From positions 13,480,484-13,544,483 of the forward strand of contig NC_092564.1 in NCBI RefSeq assembly GCF_037975245.1: a stretch of 64,000 nucleotides of DNA, given 5' to 3'. Source of the stretch: Apostichopus japonicus (lineage: Eukaryota > Echinodermata > Holothuroidea > Aspidochirotida > Stichopodidae). A program made the position numbers and the translations under genes. Below, one piece after another: positions 22,801-33,639 of the stretch; position 1 is the first letter of the stretch; every line of letters starts with the position of its first letter. A model generated the notes under the pieces. That model made no database searches. It worked only from the letters and a program-made list of their open reading frames with translations, and was not told the DNA's origin.

Positions 22801-25257
22801 ACAACTCCTCCATGATTAGAACACAGGTTTGTCATGTGTGGTTTCCTAGCTGTCATATGACAAAGCATCAACCATTTATATCACTGTTAAGGATTTTACA
22901 GTATAGAATTGTTATTCAAATTTCTATGTGAACTATACTTTAGACACATATATATTGTTTGAATAAAAGGAAATTTTCTGTCACCATTTTGAATTTGCAA
23001 ATCCCTTTAAAATTTCTTAAATAGACTGAGAGCTTTACATGCATGTTAACAATTAACATGCACTGTGAAATATTTTGACAAGCTACAAGTCATCTGGTAT
23101 AAATCACAAAACAAACAGCCGATTTTGTACCAATTGAGATAACCTTTGATCCCTTGAGCCAATTTTTCCACCATTTGAGATAGCCTGACCCTTTGAAGTT
23201 CAGAGGGTGCAAATGGATAACAGCCACTTGAGTGTGCTTTACAATACTAAATATCAACTTTCCTTGAACTTTCCTGGATGACTGTATGTTCTGTTAAAGA
23301 CTTATACAGCCCCTTAACAAAAAACTGAACTGAATTTGATCAAACTATATTCACCAAAAGAAAACCATACCATTGGAGAACTGACAGATTTATTATAGCT
23401 TTAATTTTGGAAAAATGTTGAAAAGTTTTCAGACTTCGATACAGGTCTGTTGAGTGTTGACATATATCAATTTCAATCATGGGGCATCTATAGTACCTAT
23501 CAAGTATGACATTGATTCAACTTGTGGTTGATGAGATATTGTGTTTACAAGCTGTTTATTACTGTTTCCCCATTAAGCCCCACCAATTAATGAATACTAC
23601 TTAGGTAAAAGTTGTTGTTGCAAAGAGCATATACTTACTATGTAGTGACATCACGATACCAAGTATGAACTAAATCGGGCATACTATTGAAGAGATATTG
23701 ACATTTTAAGAAGTTTATGCTAATATTCATGAGATAGGAAAAACAATAAAAGGGCACATCTACACATCATGGGGCATCTACCAACCCAGTAAGACATCAT
23801 TCAACTTGTGCTTCTTGAGATATCGTGTTCATAAGTTGGCCGTCACACACACACAGACACGCCATCATAACTGAGCTTTCGGGCGCCGTAACCAAAAATT
23901 TGTACCAGTGAAAATCTGATTTATTAAGATGGTACTGTACTTATTCACCCACTTCATACTCTTTGATAAATGGTTACCAAGGTTACAATCTTGAAACTAC
24001 TCACCATCAGCAAACACAAAAATTGAAGTAGTATGTACTTACTGCAGGGATCTACTAAGGACAATATTAATTCTGTTTTTTAGAGGTCTAAACTTTGGTG
24101 GAATTGAGAACCATGTTTTCTTCCCCATGATAGCCACATTCTGTTTGCCTTCTGGAGGGTTACCAGTTGACATTACATTAAAATATTTCATATCTTTCCT
24201 GCAAAAAAATTGAAAAAAAATTGATGAGCTTCAGTTCAGAGATAATGTGAAATAAAAACCAGAAAAGCCAGCAGACTTAGTGATTCCTTGCCTTATAAAT
24301 TTATATATGGAATCACCTGATTGATAGAACAACTGAGCAAAATGTGGCTTATAGTCAAGAACCAGAACATCAGTAAATAGACTAGATAACTTGACCATTG
24401 CATTGGCGCTACCATTCTGAAAATTGATGGCAGATAACAGTCATGCGTGGAAGAGGAAAGCCATCTCAGCCACTAAAATGAACAAAGGTCAAATCCTGTG
24501 ACAGTAAGTGAATGTAGAAGAGTCATTCATCAAAGAAACGGTTGGATTTTGAGAGCTTAGGTTTTCATACTTTGACTTTCACTTAAAGCAATAGAGACTT
24601 TCTTCTAGTCAATAAGGAGTACTATATATGGAGTTCATCCAACTTCAAATTCAGATTTGTTGTTATCATCTGTCAAGTGGAATAAACTCTGCCCTAGTGG
24701 GACAAAGGTGTTCCATCCGAGCTAGAATAATCTGAAAATGAGTCAACTTAGTCAACTTAGAATCTAGTGCTGTAACAAGTCACGACTAAAGTCACTGAAT
24801 TTCAGAAATAAAGTGAATCAAGTGGAGAGATAATACATCCACTGTAGGAAAATCACTGGCTCTAACTCAACCTTAAAAACCTTTTCAACTCATTGATGAT
24901 GTCTACTCACTCTGCAATTCACAGAAAAGCAATTTTTTTTTTGCTACAACCTATGTCTGTTATAGGGATATCATTTTAATGATATCAGCAAAGTCTTACA
25001 ATACAAAAAAAAAGATAAACTGTAAATACAAGTGAGTAGTGAGAATGATGAACACATACATTAAGAAAAGACATAGATACAAACTGTACACATCATCAGT
25101 GATGCTAATTCTTTATTTAATTGAAACGAAAAGAAGTTTAAACCAGACTGACATCTAGGATAGACTCTCACCTAATTGTCCAGGGTAAAGTCCCATTCAC
25201 ACCAATCCCCATGTTGTTGCAGGCTGCTGCGATGAGATTCAGTCTCAAATTCGACAT
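19819..25257 (-). CDS. DHFR: Dihydrofolate reductase, complete, five coding exons, 186 aa
   Basis: Exons read on the minus strand: 25257-25172, 24198-24043, 22530-22404, 20746-20634, 19897-19819. All introns are GT-AG and the split codons rejoin cleanly (AG+G Arg, CA+A Gln, AG+T Ser). The product reduces dihydrofolate to tetrahydrofolate with NADPH in the cytosol, feeding thymidylate, purine and one-carbon metabolism. Family motifs in order: [20 protein letters not shown] (NADPH site), the Arg of [13 protein letters not shown] (folate glutamate contact), [11 protein letters not shown] (Gly-Gly nucleotide loop), CDTFFPE, and a C-terminal [14 protein letters not shown] strand. The length matches the ~187 residues of animal DHFR. 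The carboxylate five residues after LPW's Trp is Asp, not the Glu usual in animals. The gene runs tail-to-tail with VPS13. Confidence 0.96.
20634..20746 (-). CDS. DHFR: DHFR exon 4
   Basis: The acceptor is attatatcag. It encodes [20 protein letters not shown] and [17 protein letters not shown]. Two overlapping donors exist (gtgagg and gtgagt). The second is chosen because only it keeps phase with exon 5. Confidence 0.94.
21485..21945. mobile_element. Non-autonomous hAT-like (Charlie-type termini) element, 461 bp, in DHFR intron 3
   Basis: Perfect 14-bp terminal inverted repeats CAGTGGTTCTCAAA / TTTGAGAACCACTG and a perfect 8-bp target duplication gtctagct (21477-21484 and 21946-21953). No transposase is present. 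The perfect duplication suggests a fairly young insertion. The remaining DHFR intron 3 sequence (20747-22403) has no gene. Confidence 0.96.
22404..22530 (-). CDS. DHFR: DHFR exon 3
   Basis: The acceptor is ttccttgcag and the donor gtaatg. 127 bases complete a Gln codon and encode [20 protein letters not shown] to [11 protein letters not shown], including the Gly-Gly cis-peptide motif. Confidence 0.96.
23470..23915. repeat. Dispersed repeat with two internal related segments, in DHFR intron 2
   Basis: Segments at about 23478-23560 and 23765-23850 share atggggcatctа-like starts, cattcaacttgtg and gagatat-gtgtt, about 287 bp apart. A third, weaker relative (accaagtatgaactaaatcgg) lies between. 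It ends in ctttcgggcgccgtaacc after a short CA run (23851-23862). It resembles a dispersed genomic repeat, but no family was identified and no coding capacity seen. Confidence 0.5.
24043..24198 (-). CDS. DHFR: DHFR exon 2
   Basis: The acceptor is ttttgcag and the donor gtaagtac. The exon encodes [40 protein letters not shown] and [11 protein letters not shown]. It contains the catalytic-position Asp, the NADPH-binding GKKTW and the conserved Arg after RPLKN. Confidence 0.96.
25172..25257 (-). CDS. DHFR: DHFR exon 1
   Basis: The start ATG is at 25257-25255. The exon encodes 28 codons, [20 protein letters not shown] then NGTLPWTI, plus two bases of an Arg codon before donor gtgagag. This ATG is chosen because the distance from Met to MGIG matches other DHFRs. 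Confidence 0.94.
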
Positions 25258-26437
25258 CTTAGATGTGTATGTGAATATTAGTCTGCAATGGAAGCACTTA
25301 TACTGATAAGAACTATATTTATAGTAACACAGTTTGAACTTTTCAGACAGTCAAGTGTTAAGAATACAAGATTGTTTTTCACAAACCATTTTTAGAGATG
25401 TTCTTGGCTAGACAGAGGAACAACTGTTAGGCTAGACTTGGTACCATACGTGATACTGTGGTTGCCTACAGATATTAATAGTATGTGCCTGGTTAACTTG
25501 ATTTCAGCATTTATTTGCTTAATACAGCATTAAAATTATTGAAAGAGAACCAGGGAGAAACAGCATTGTTGGGGTCAGTGGGGAATGATTCCCCTCCCAA
25601 CCCTCTACAAGCTCTAGCAATTCAGAGTTAGAAACAGGAATATTCAATATTACCTGGGACAGAAATCATTTTGTCAGTATCATAAAAAATGTCAATATAT
25701 GTAGCACTGTTTAATTAAACAATTAAATATAGGTCATTATAACATATAAGTAAACCCTTACAGCAATATCATTAGCAATGATTGAGAAAGGATGGAATGG
25801 GTGCTATGAGTCTTGAAAAGGGTGCAATGAGTATTCCAAGTTCAAACTAACCACACAAAATACATTGGATAATGCCAGCTTTAGCACTTTTAAGCTTCTT
25901 CTGGCAGAGTCAAACCCACAAAAGGCTTTTCAGGCACCTTCTACTGCCACCTCCCTCCCCCCAAAAAAGGATTTTTTTTTTCTTTCTCCCAGGTACACTG
26001 TTATAGGTACGTTAACCAAACTTAATAGCAAACTACTGTACCTAATGGGTATACACATTTACATTTATTCTATCCTTCAGACACCTACCCCCATTATCAT
26101 TCCCATCCCCACCTTTACCCCATCCATTCCCATCTCCCTTCCACACATACACTGGAAACTATTACGTCACTAAACTAATTGACTTAATCTAATGTTAGTT
26201 ATGATGTTGAAACTTCTCAACAGTGCACACACACATGCCAAGGCACACTGACATAGATGATACCGTACATGTGGGGAAAATTTATAGTAAAATATGTCAA
26301 ATATATTCATTTCAAATAAGGTTTATCATTAAATATATATATTGCAACTGCACAACATCATTATATTTCCAAATGGTCGTGTCACTGATCTTTATCAGGG
26401 ACCTACTTTAACGAACATCATTTCCTCGCCAGTTAGT
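25258..26437. other. Upstream flank of DHFR, no gene recognised
   Basis: This would hold the DHFR promoter and 5'UTR on the minus strand, but no clear core promoter element was identified. A pyrimidine-rich stretch (25930-26150) produces a spurious open frame. Confidence 0.4.
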
Positions 26438-26613
26438 TAGCTCAGTGTCACTCCAAGATTAATGTATGTCGTCCAGTAACAGAGTTGTTGACAATTGACA
26501 ATTCATAATCATGGACGTTAAATATGAATGTAAGAGACTGACTTCGGTCAGCTTGTGGCTTTGATAGGCCAATGAGGCTTCTTCGTGAGTTCCTGCTTGT
26601 AGGAGGATCTAAA
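26438..26613 (+). mobile_element. tRNA-derived SINE, copy 1, internally deleted head
   Basis: An A-box remnant tagctcagt (26438-26446) is joined directly to gtcactccaagatt. The body then matches copy 2 (28388-28553) almost base for base and ends at ggatctaaaa with an A-rich tail. Compared with copy 2 it lacks about 42 bases between the A and B boxes, so it would not keep the internal polymerase III promoter. Confidence 0.85.
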
Positions 26614-26922
26614 ACAATTAAAAAAATTAAAATAAAAGATGCTATAGGCGATTTAAATGGTTGCTAGCATTTGTTTTTAAGTACTTCTACCAGCCTAGTG
26701 TTAGCATACCTTAGTTAGTGGTGTATGATCATTGATGTAGCTTTTAAGATAAATATCCTAGAAGAGAAACTTTGTCGTGTATTCTTGCTTTCCACATGGA
26801 TTCTTAGAAACCAGTATAATCGCAACCCAGTTTATGTCACAAAGCCTTCTTAGTTGTACGTTAAGTCTTGTAGACCTACGGCTCTGTTCATACCCGGACT
26901 GAAACCTGACGCATTAACGGAT

Positions 26923-27571
26923 GGTGGGGCTTATTCGCAGGGCAGCCCTGCGAATAGCCAGACACATACACCTTATTCACAGGGCAGACTTAGACTGGGT
27001 TGACGGGCTCAATAACTTTTGGGGCTATTCGAGTTTGCTTTTGGGCACCAGCTATCTTTTTGAGAGTCTTAATTGGGAGCCTCTATATTTTGAGGAATTT
27101 ATTGGCCTTTGGGATTCATATATCTTAATGCTGTTAGGATTGGTTTTGGGAGCCTAGGGCCTTAAGATTGAACCAGTCTAGCATTAGTACCGCCAACATA
27201 AAAAATGTCATCCCTCATTTTCACCTTTGGTTTTGCAGAGTGACTGCTCATTTGCATGTAAAGGTGTGGGAGGGGGGGGGGTGTCACACCCTTGACCATA
27301 TTGGCTTTCAGGCAATACCGGCTTTTGGGGAATCCCAAGATAAGCTCCCTTAAAATAAGCTTTTAAAATTGAATTGCTAGGGTTCCAAAAATTAGCTTAT
27401 GAAGTGGCTAAGACTATTTGGGCCCAAAGGGTTGGCTTTTTCAAGGCCCCTAAACTGACTGGTATCAATAGCAAAACCTAATAATAAACATATTTTCAAA
27501 ATCGTCACAGCCCTGCGAATAAGGTGTCTGTGTACGTTATTCGCCGGGCTGCCCTGCGAATAATCACTTCG
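26923..27571. mobile_element. Foldback-type TIR element, 649 bp, with palindromic subterminal repeats
   Basis: The left end carries a perfect 11-bp-arm palindrome attcgcagggc-a-gccctgcgaat (26933-26955), then a half-copy ttattcacagggc (26973-26985). The right end is the mirror image: half-copy gccctgcgaataagg (27510-27524), then palindrome 27539-27561. Both flanks show ttaacggat (26914-26922 and 27572-27580), a 9-bp target duplication or a TTAA-type one with chance extension. No transposase is encoded. Confidence 0.8.
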
Positions 27572-27580
27572 TTAACGGAT

Positions 27581-28329
27581 ACATACTGTATGCATCTATT
27601 TTCGCACAACAGGTACCGATAGTACTGAATAGATGTCTTATGCCTAGCTGTGGAATTCCGTGTGATTTGCCCAGATTTGTCATCACATTCTTCAGATTTA
27701 TCATACTTCAAAAGTTTACTCTTCATGAAATATGCTTATCTTGGAGCTCAATATTACCTTAAATTAATGCGACGTTTCTGTTTGATTCCGTGGAGAAAAC
27801 CGAGCTTGTGTTTTTGAAAAATCGGCGGGAAGGGTACATCTAACTAATAAGGATACCTTTGCGCTTTCCGGTGCAAAGGTTGTTCGAGGCCATATTACGT
27901 AATTATTGTTGGTGGAGCCTACGTGTAAAAAATGTTGTTGCACTGTTTGGGGTCTTGAAACGAAGGTTTTTTTTTTTTGTACAAAAATATTATTTAGTTC
28001 TGGAGAAAAAAAGATTGCTTATCAGAGGATGGCATTTATTCTTAAAACTGAATTCACATGTTAGAAGAATGAAAAATAAGTCATTCAAACTGCAATAATG
28101 TCATGGTTAAGGTCATTACGATTGCCCCAAATTTTATCGCCTTAAACTTGCTTACAGTTTTCAAAAGTGCTTTCCTGAAGATTCTGACGGTCCAAATTAT
28201 TCAATTTGACATTTGAAAAATCTCACTGAATACTAATTTTTTTGAGGATGGCAGTTGAAGTGTTGGTTGAAATTTGAGCATCGGTGAACATATCGTAGGC
28301 TGACTTTCCAGCATACTTGGATTCAACGT
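27581..28329. other. Intergenic, no gene seen
   Basis: AT-rich sequence with a T run at about 27967-27979. No coding similarity or RNA gene was recognised. Confidence 0.5.
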
Positions 28330-28557
28330 GGAGTGTTAGCTCAGTGGTTAACGCCGGTGCCTTTCAATCTTAATGTCCCGAGTTCGAGTCACTCCAAGAT
28401 TAATGTATGTCGTCCAGTTACAGAGTTGTTGACAATTGACAATTCATGATCATGGACTAAATATGAATCTAAGAGACTGACTTCGGTCAGCTTGCGTCTT
28501 TGATAAGCCACAGATGGCTTCTTCACGAGTTCCTGCTTGCAGGGGGATCTAAAATAC
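28330..28557 (+). mobile_element. tRNA-derived SINE, copy 2, intact head
   Basis: The tRNA-like head begins ggagtg, with an A box tagctcagtggt (28337-28348) and a B box gagttcgagtc (28380-28390). These are the internal polymerase III promoter elements. The SINE-specific body includes a hairpin ctgac-ttcg-gtcag, also kept in copy 1, and ends at ggatctaaaa. A CA microsatellite follows directly as its tail. Confidence 0.88.
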
Positions 28558-28606
28558 ATACACACGTACACGTACACCCACACACACACACACACACACA
28601 CACATA
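28558..28606. repeat. CA-type microsatellite at SINE tail
   Basis: Imperfect acacgtacacg followed by an uninterrupted (CA)n run to 28604. Confidence 0.95.
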
Positions 28607-29023
28607 CTCTCCGCTTGCATGAATGCATAGGTTACGATTATCATCAAAATTAAAAATTGACATTTAGACCGTTGGTGAGAACATTAGACTAGTTTTAGAC
28701 CTCATTGATCTTTGTAATTCCGACAATATTTCAGGTACTCTTCTTTTTCTAGATTTTGAAAAGGCTTTTGATTGTTAATTTGGACTGTGAGTTTCTTTAT
28801 CAAAGTTTAAAGTTCTTCAATTTTGGTCCAAATTTTATTAGGTGGGTTAGAACTTATTATGGGAACGTTACATCTTGTGTTATTAACAATGGTCATCTCT
28901 CTCAGTATTTTAGTATTTCTCGAGGTGTAAGACAGGGTTGTCCACTCAGTCCTTACCTCTTTATTTTATGTTCAGAATTTTTCACATTCATGGTTAAAAT
29001 AGGCTGTTGTATGAAGGGTATAT

Positions 29024-30821
29024 CAGGCGCGTATCCAGGGGGGGGCGTTGGGGGCGCGCGCCCCCCGGGAAAGGAAAAGAAGAGAGAAAAAAAAGAGAAG
29101 AAAAAGGGAAAATGGGGGGGGGGGGAGAAAAGGAGAAGAGGAAGGAAGGGAAAAGAAAAAGAATAAAGAGAGAAAAAGGAGAAAAAGAGGGAGTAAAGAT
29201 AAACGCCAAGACCTCGGGAAGAGAAAGAGGAACAGTTATGCGCTGATAGCTATTATATACACAGGGTAGCCAGTGACAGATCGAGGATTACGGAGGGGCG
29301 TGCGCCTCACCCTACCCCTTATACCGACAACTTCATTTTTGACGTTCCATTTTTCCTCTCTCACTAATGTATCTATATATATACTATATATGGTCTATCA
29401 TATCGCGTGTGTGTGTATGGACGCCTTAAACAATAGTACAATTGTGCTATGGAACCAACTGTGGCTGGTCTTGAACTCAACCGAGTCGTCGGGGAACATG
29501 ACGCATGACGCCCCCCCCCCCCCCCTGAGCAAATTTTCTTTATGATATCGCTAGTAATTTCAAAATAGACCATGATTAGATGCAACTTACAATGCATGGG
29601 AAGTGTCTTTTCCAGCGATCTGGGAGGCATTTTCGGCCAAAATTTTCTTGTACGCTTCGCGCCAACTCATGGTGGCGCTACGCTTAGATTGTTTGCCTAC
29701 AGGCTTCGCCCCTCCCTTGGCAAATTACTCGCTACACGCCTGTTCGAATTTGTAAAGCAAAGAGCAGATATCACATCATATCAGTGAGCATGAAAATGCA
29801 TGTTCCAGGATGAGCAGCCTCAAAACTGTCTATGTGTGTAGTCAAAGGCGTAGGAACCCAATCGGATTTGGGGGCTGTAACGACTTGCCCGAAAAATATA
29901 ACCAAAATTTTTCGCGCGCGAAGTGCGCGTCCAACATGTTAATGTCAATATCATAAAAGCAAGCATCGGTCATTACATCGCATGGCATCGTGAAAGTTGC
30001 GCAGTATACCGCGGGATGCTAATGTAAACAACGAAATGTCTTATGTAGATGGAGAAAAAGCATATAGGTCCAATTATGTCAAAACTCTCTTTTACAGTAG
30101 TAATGACGAATTAGTCAGCCAAGCTTAGAACTTTATTTTAATTACCAAGGAGATAATTTTTAAACTATTCATTTCCTTAAGTTACATCATTGCTATTTAT
30201 TTTTCTTTCAGTAGGTGCCTCAAAAATTCTCAGCATATTTCTACACCAATAAATTAACTGTGTCTGAATTTTCGAAAATTTCCTGACCAACATTCTTCAT
30301 CATACTTCCTTCTACTAGTGCAATTTTGACCTGTCTGTTAGGGGTTGAAGGAGGTTTTTCTATATTGGTTATCCATATATTGAATTTTGTGCAACATTAT
30401 GGGTCTGTTTTGAAGTGATTTTATTCACGAGAAATTTGAATTTTCAAATTCTGAACAGATAATGGGCTTAAAACCTTGAAAAGTGGGGCTTTCGGATATT
30501 GTGGGCCGTGACGTAGAATCACCTACAAAAGCAATGAATGATCCACAGGACATGCAATGAGGTCGAACATGATGTGTGACTGGTGACAATCTTCCAAAAG
30601 GTAATGGATGGAAAAAAAACTATGGGGAACTACTTGGTTCTCAGGCAAAAATGTACATCTGGTTGGTCATTTTCAAGCCCGAAAAGTGCCATTTCCGGTG
30701 ATCTGGTGGGTATCAAAACCAGAATTTTTTTGTACGCTCCGCGCCAACCGATGGTGGCGCTCCGCTTAGATAGTAATTCGCGCCCCCCCCCCCGGGTTAG
30801 AAAATCCTGGATACGCCCCTG
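29024..30821. mobile_element. 1.8-kb composite TIR insertion (hAT-like ends) inside the LINE
   Basis: Ends CAGGCGCGTATCCAGG and, from the right, CAGGGGCGTATCCAGG. It is flanked by a short direct repeat of the LINE target (tatat, or gtatatc if end bases are counted: 29018-29024 and 30821-30827). Removing one copy restores the LINE frame. Two related ~90-bp segments (about 29609-29700 and 30688-30775, sharing cgcgccaac and atggtggcgct) and a CAGGCGTGTA-type end at 29742 suggest nested or recombined relatives. Another repeat-like start, aaggcgtaggaaccc, lies near 29845. No transposase was seen. Confidence 0.75.
29066..29200 (+). repeat. Homopurine tract with G run
   Basis: About 135 bases nearly all A or G, with a 13-base G run near 29115-29127. 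It lies just inside the left end of the TIR insertion. The open frames across it (Lys/Glu/Gly-rich) are composition artefacts. Confidence 0.85.
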
Positions 30822-32404
30822 TATATCTATTAATAACTCTGAAATTAGAATTTCTCAATATGCCGATGATACTGTTTTATTTTTAGATGGTTCACGCGCT
30901 TCTCTTGTAGAGGTAGTAAACATTCTTAGTAATTTTTCTGCCGCTTCGGGTTTAAAAGTTAATTTTAGCAAATCATTTATTCCATTGGGTGCTATGGTTT
31001 CAAGGGTTCCCTGGTATTTTCATGAGTATTGTTTTAATGTTAATCTTGGTCCCGTGAAATATCTTGGTGTCACATGTACTACAAAGAATGAAGATTTCTT
31101 TTCGCTGAGTTATCTTCCCAAATTATCCAGGCTCAAACAGTTACTTGGGATGTGGACTAAACATGCACCATCTGGTAAACTAACTGTAATGAAGAGTTTT
31201 GCAACTTGTTTTTCTTTTTAGTGTTCTACCAAATCCTCCTCTTAGTTTCATTAAAGAGGTTCATATAATTTTGTATAATTTTATTTGGAACATTAAATCT
31301 TATAAGATTAAACGAAGCACCCTTATTAATAAGAAAGTTAACGGCGGCTTTGATATGACAGATATTGAATCTTTTACTAAAAGTCTAAACTGGAGCTGGG
31401 TAAAACGGAAACTGGAAAATATTTTTTGATTTGTACCTAAAACAGTTCGGTGGTGCTTTTCTTTTAAAATGTAATTTCAATAAGAAGGCAGTTTCTTGTA
31501 TTTCTAATAATTTTTGCAGAGAAGTGTGTGAGGCTTGTGCTGAGTTTAATTTTTATCATCCAGACAGTAATTACGGTAATGAAATCATATATTGGTTAAC
31601 GATAAAGTAATTTTCCACTATGATCTTTTAAATCACAGAACTATTCATTTAAAACATTTCATTAAAAATGATGGCTCGGTAATTCCATATAACACGTTTC
31701 AAGCGAAGATATATATTAGCAATTTTCCTTGTACTTCATACTTTGTGATTATTCACGTCATTACTAGTCATTGGAGGGGGTACCATGATTCTGATTTGCA
31801 CCCAATGAGTGAAAATAACTTTAATATGTGCATGCGCACACATCAATTAACCAAAAATGTTTATAATAAGCTAATTACCGGTCTAATTTCCAGTGAAAAT
31901 AGATTGGAATAAGATTTTTAGGCTTCCTTATACGGCTGTGAATGACCCAAAGTATCATATTTACAATTGCGTTTTCTACATCGTATTTTAGGCATAAATA
32001 GCTTGCTTTATAAAATGAAAATGTTCAATTCTCCACTTTGTTCATTTTGCAAAGATGCCGATGAAACACTAATGCATTTGCTTTATAATTGTAGTCACGT
32101 TGAGCGATTCCGGGAGGCAGTGAATTCAAATTGCATTAAAATTAATTATACTTTTAATCTGACCAATATTTGTTTTGGTGATTTTGGTGATATGGGTAAT
32201 CTTGTGAACTTTTTAATTTTGCATGCTAAAAAGTAAATATATTTATAGCCTACTTGTAGGTTGAATAACAAAATCCCAGATGTTTACTTTTACTTTCGAC
32301 TTGACCTTCACTATTTCATTTCTAAGCAAAACAACAATTTGTGTAACCTTAACGACTTCTTCTTTATGTAAGCTTCTTAGGTAAGTCTTTTTGCTGATTC
32401 TTAT

Positions 32405-32850
32405 GTATTATGTGTTACGGTATTTTAAATAAATACAGTGGAAGAAAAACAACAGTTAGACCGTCGCTCCCAGGGGCCTTTCATTCTTCATTGCAGAAAG
32501 AGCAATAAAACATTCCTCTAAATATAAAGGTTCATCGCAAGAACTTGAATCATCTTGGTTCAACTGGAGGTGATCAAGTTCATTGAAGAAGCTAGAGGGA
32601 GCAATGGTTAGAAGTCTATAATGTCTGATAAAAATCTTTAATATTGATTAGAATATCAGTACTCTCTGAATACATTTGGCCGTTTTCTCCAATGAGCTTA
32701 CGAATTGTATTCTTACCCCTATTACTTTTTTCTAGATTAAGAAAATACCTTGTATTTTTCCCCCTTCCTCTACCCATCTTGCACGAGATCTTATAATAGT
32801 TCTTTTCAACTAATAACCGTAGAAGATTAAAAGCTCGGTTTGTTTGGTTT
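32405..32850 (-). pseudogene. LINE ORF2 fragment, opposite strand (linker before the reverse transcriptase)
   Basis: On the minus strand this reads TIIRSRARWVEEGGKNTRYF then LNLEKSNRGKNTIRKLIGEN and IKDFYQ, a stop and frame shift, then a stretch ending (after another shift) in PGSDGLTV. These are the conserved pre-RT linker motifs of L1/Tx1 LINE ORF2. The fragment covers a protein region upstream of where the plus-strand LINE copy begins, so the two do not overlap in content. It directly abuts the satellite region. Confidence 0.85.
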
Positions 32851-32854
32851 TAGC

Positions 32855-33600
32855 TTAAAATGATAAAATGATGAAATGATAAATGGTAAAATGGTAAAAT
32901 GATAAAAGGGTCAAATGATAAAATGGTTAAATGGTGAAATGATGCTATGGTAAAATGGTGAAATAGTAAAATGATACAATGATAAAATGATAAAATGATA
33001 AAATGATAAAATGATAAAATGGTAAAATGGTAAAATGGTAAAATGGTAAAATGGTAAAATGGTAAAATGGTAAAATGGTAAAGTGATAAAATGATGAAAT
33101 GATAAAATGATAAAATGGTAAAATGGTAAAATGGTAAAATGGTAAAATGGTAAAATGGTAAAATGGTGAAATGGTGAAATGGTGAAATGGTAAAAGGGTA
33201 AAGTGATAAAATGATAAAATGGTAAATGATAAAATGAAAAATTTATAAAGTAATCAAATTATAAAATGGTAAAATGGTAAAATGGTAAAGTGATAAAATG
33301 ATAAAATGGTAAAATGGTAAAATGGTAAAATGGTAAAATGGTAAAATGGTTAACTGGTAAAATGGTAAAATGGTAAAATGGTAAAATGGTAAAATGGTAA
33401 AATGGTAAAATGGTAAAATGGTAAAATGGTAAAATGGTAAAATGGTAAAATGGTAAAATGGTAGAATGGTAAAATGGTAAAATGGTAAAATGGTAAAATG
33501 GTGAAATGGTAAAATGGTAAAATGGTAAAATGGTAAAGTGGTGAAATGGTGAAATGATGACATGATGAAATGATGAAATGGTAAAATTTTCAAATGGTAA
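32855..33600. repeat. 8-bp satellite block 1 (aaaatggt type)
   Basis: Tandem 8-mers, mostly aaaatggt with aaaatgat and gaaatggt variants. The right edge is the recurrent junction aaattttcaaatggtaaagt followed by gacattatgacatttatgag. The long minus-strand frame is an artefact of a stop-free 8-bp period. Confidence 0.97.
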
Positions 33601-33639
33601 AGTGACATTATGACATTTATGAGAGAATCGACAGTATCA

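Larger units (their letters stand above)
28625..32370 (+). pseudogene. Decayed L1/Tx1-like LINE ORF2 (reverse transcriptase to zinc knuckle), split by a 1.8-kb insertion
   Basis: 5'-truncated LINE. In order it shows a palm-start motif LLFLDFEKAFD (about 28740-28775), RGVRQGCPLSPYLFILC (28921-28970), the catalytic YADDT (about 30861-30875), SGLKVNFSKS, and KYLGV (31059-31073). A C-terminal zinc ribbon C-x2-C..H-x4-C (about 32036-32090) and a basic tail to about 32370 follow. The frame breaks at about 28775, 31200, 31425, 31600, 31910 and 32235, and the TIR element 29024-30821 interrupts it between RT motifs. The reverse transcriptase would have copied LINE RNA at a nicked genomic target. This copy is dead. 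The motif spellings place it near the L1/Tx1 group. Confidence 0.9.

Noticed and set aside
25865-26173. 102-codon plus-strand frame starting MDNASFSTFK
   Set aside because: No recognised similarity, and driven by a pyrimidine-rich low-complexity stretch upstream of DHFR.
28330-28400. A functional tRNA gene
   Set aside because: It has A and B boxes, but the T-stem and 3' half do not fold as a tRNA and the sequence continues into a SINE body present in a second copy.
28994-29269. Lys/Glu-rich and Ser/Phe/Pro-rich frames on both strands
   Set aside because: Products of the homopurine tract inside a transposon insertion.
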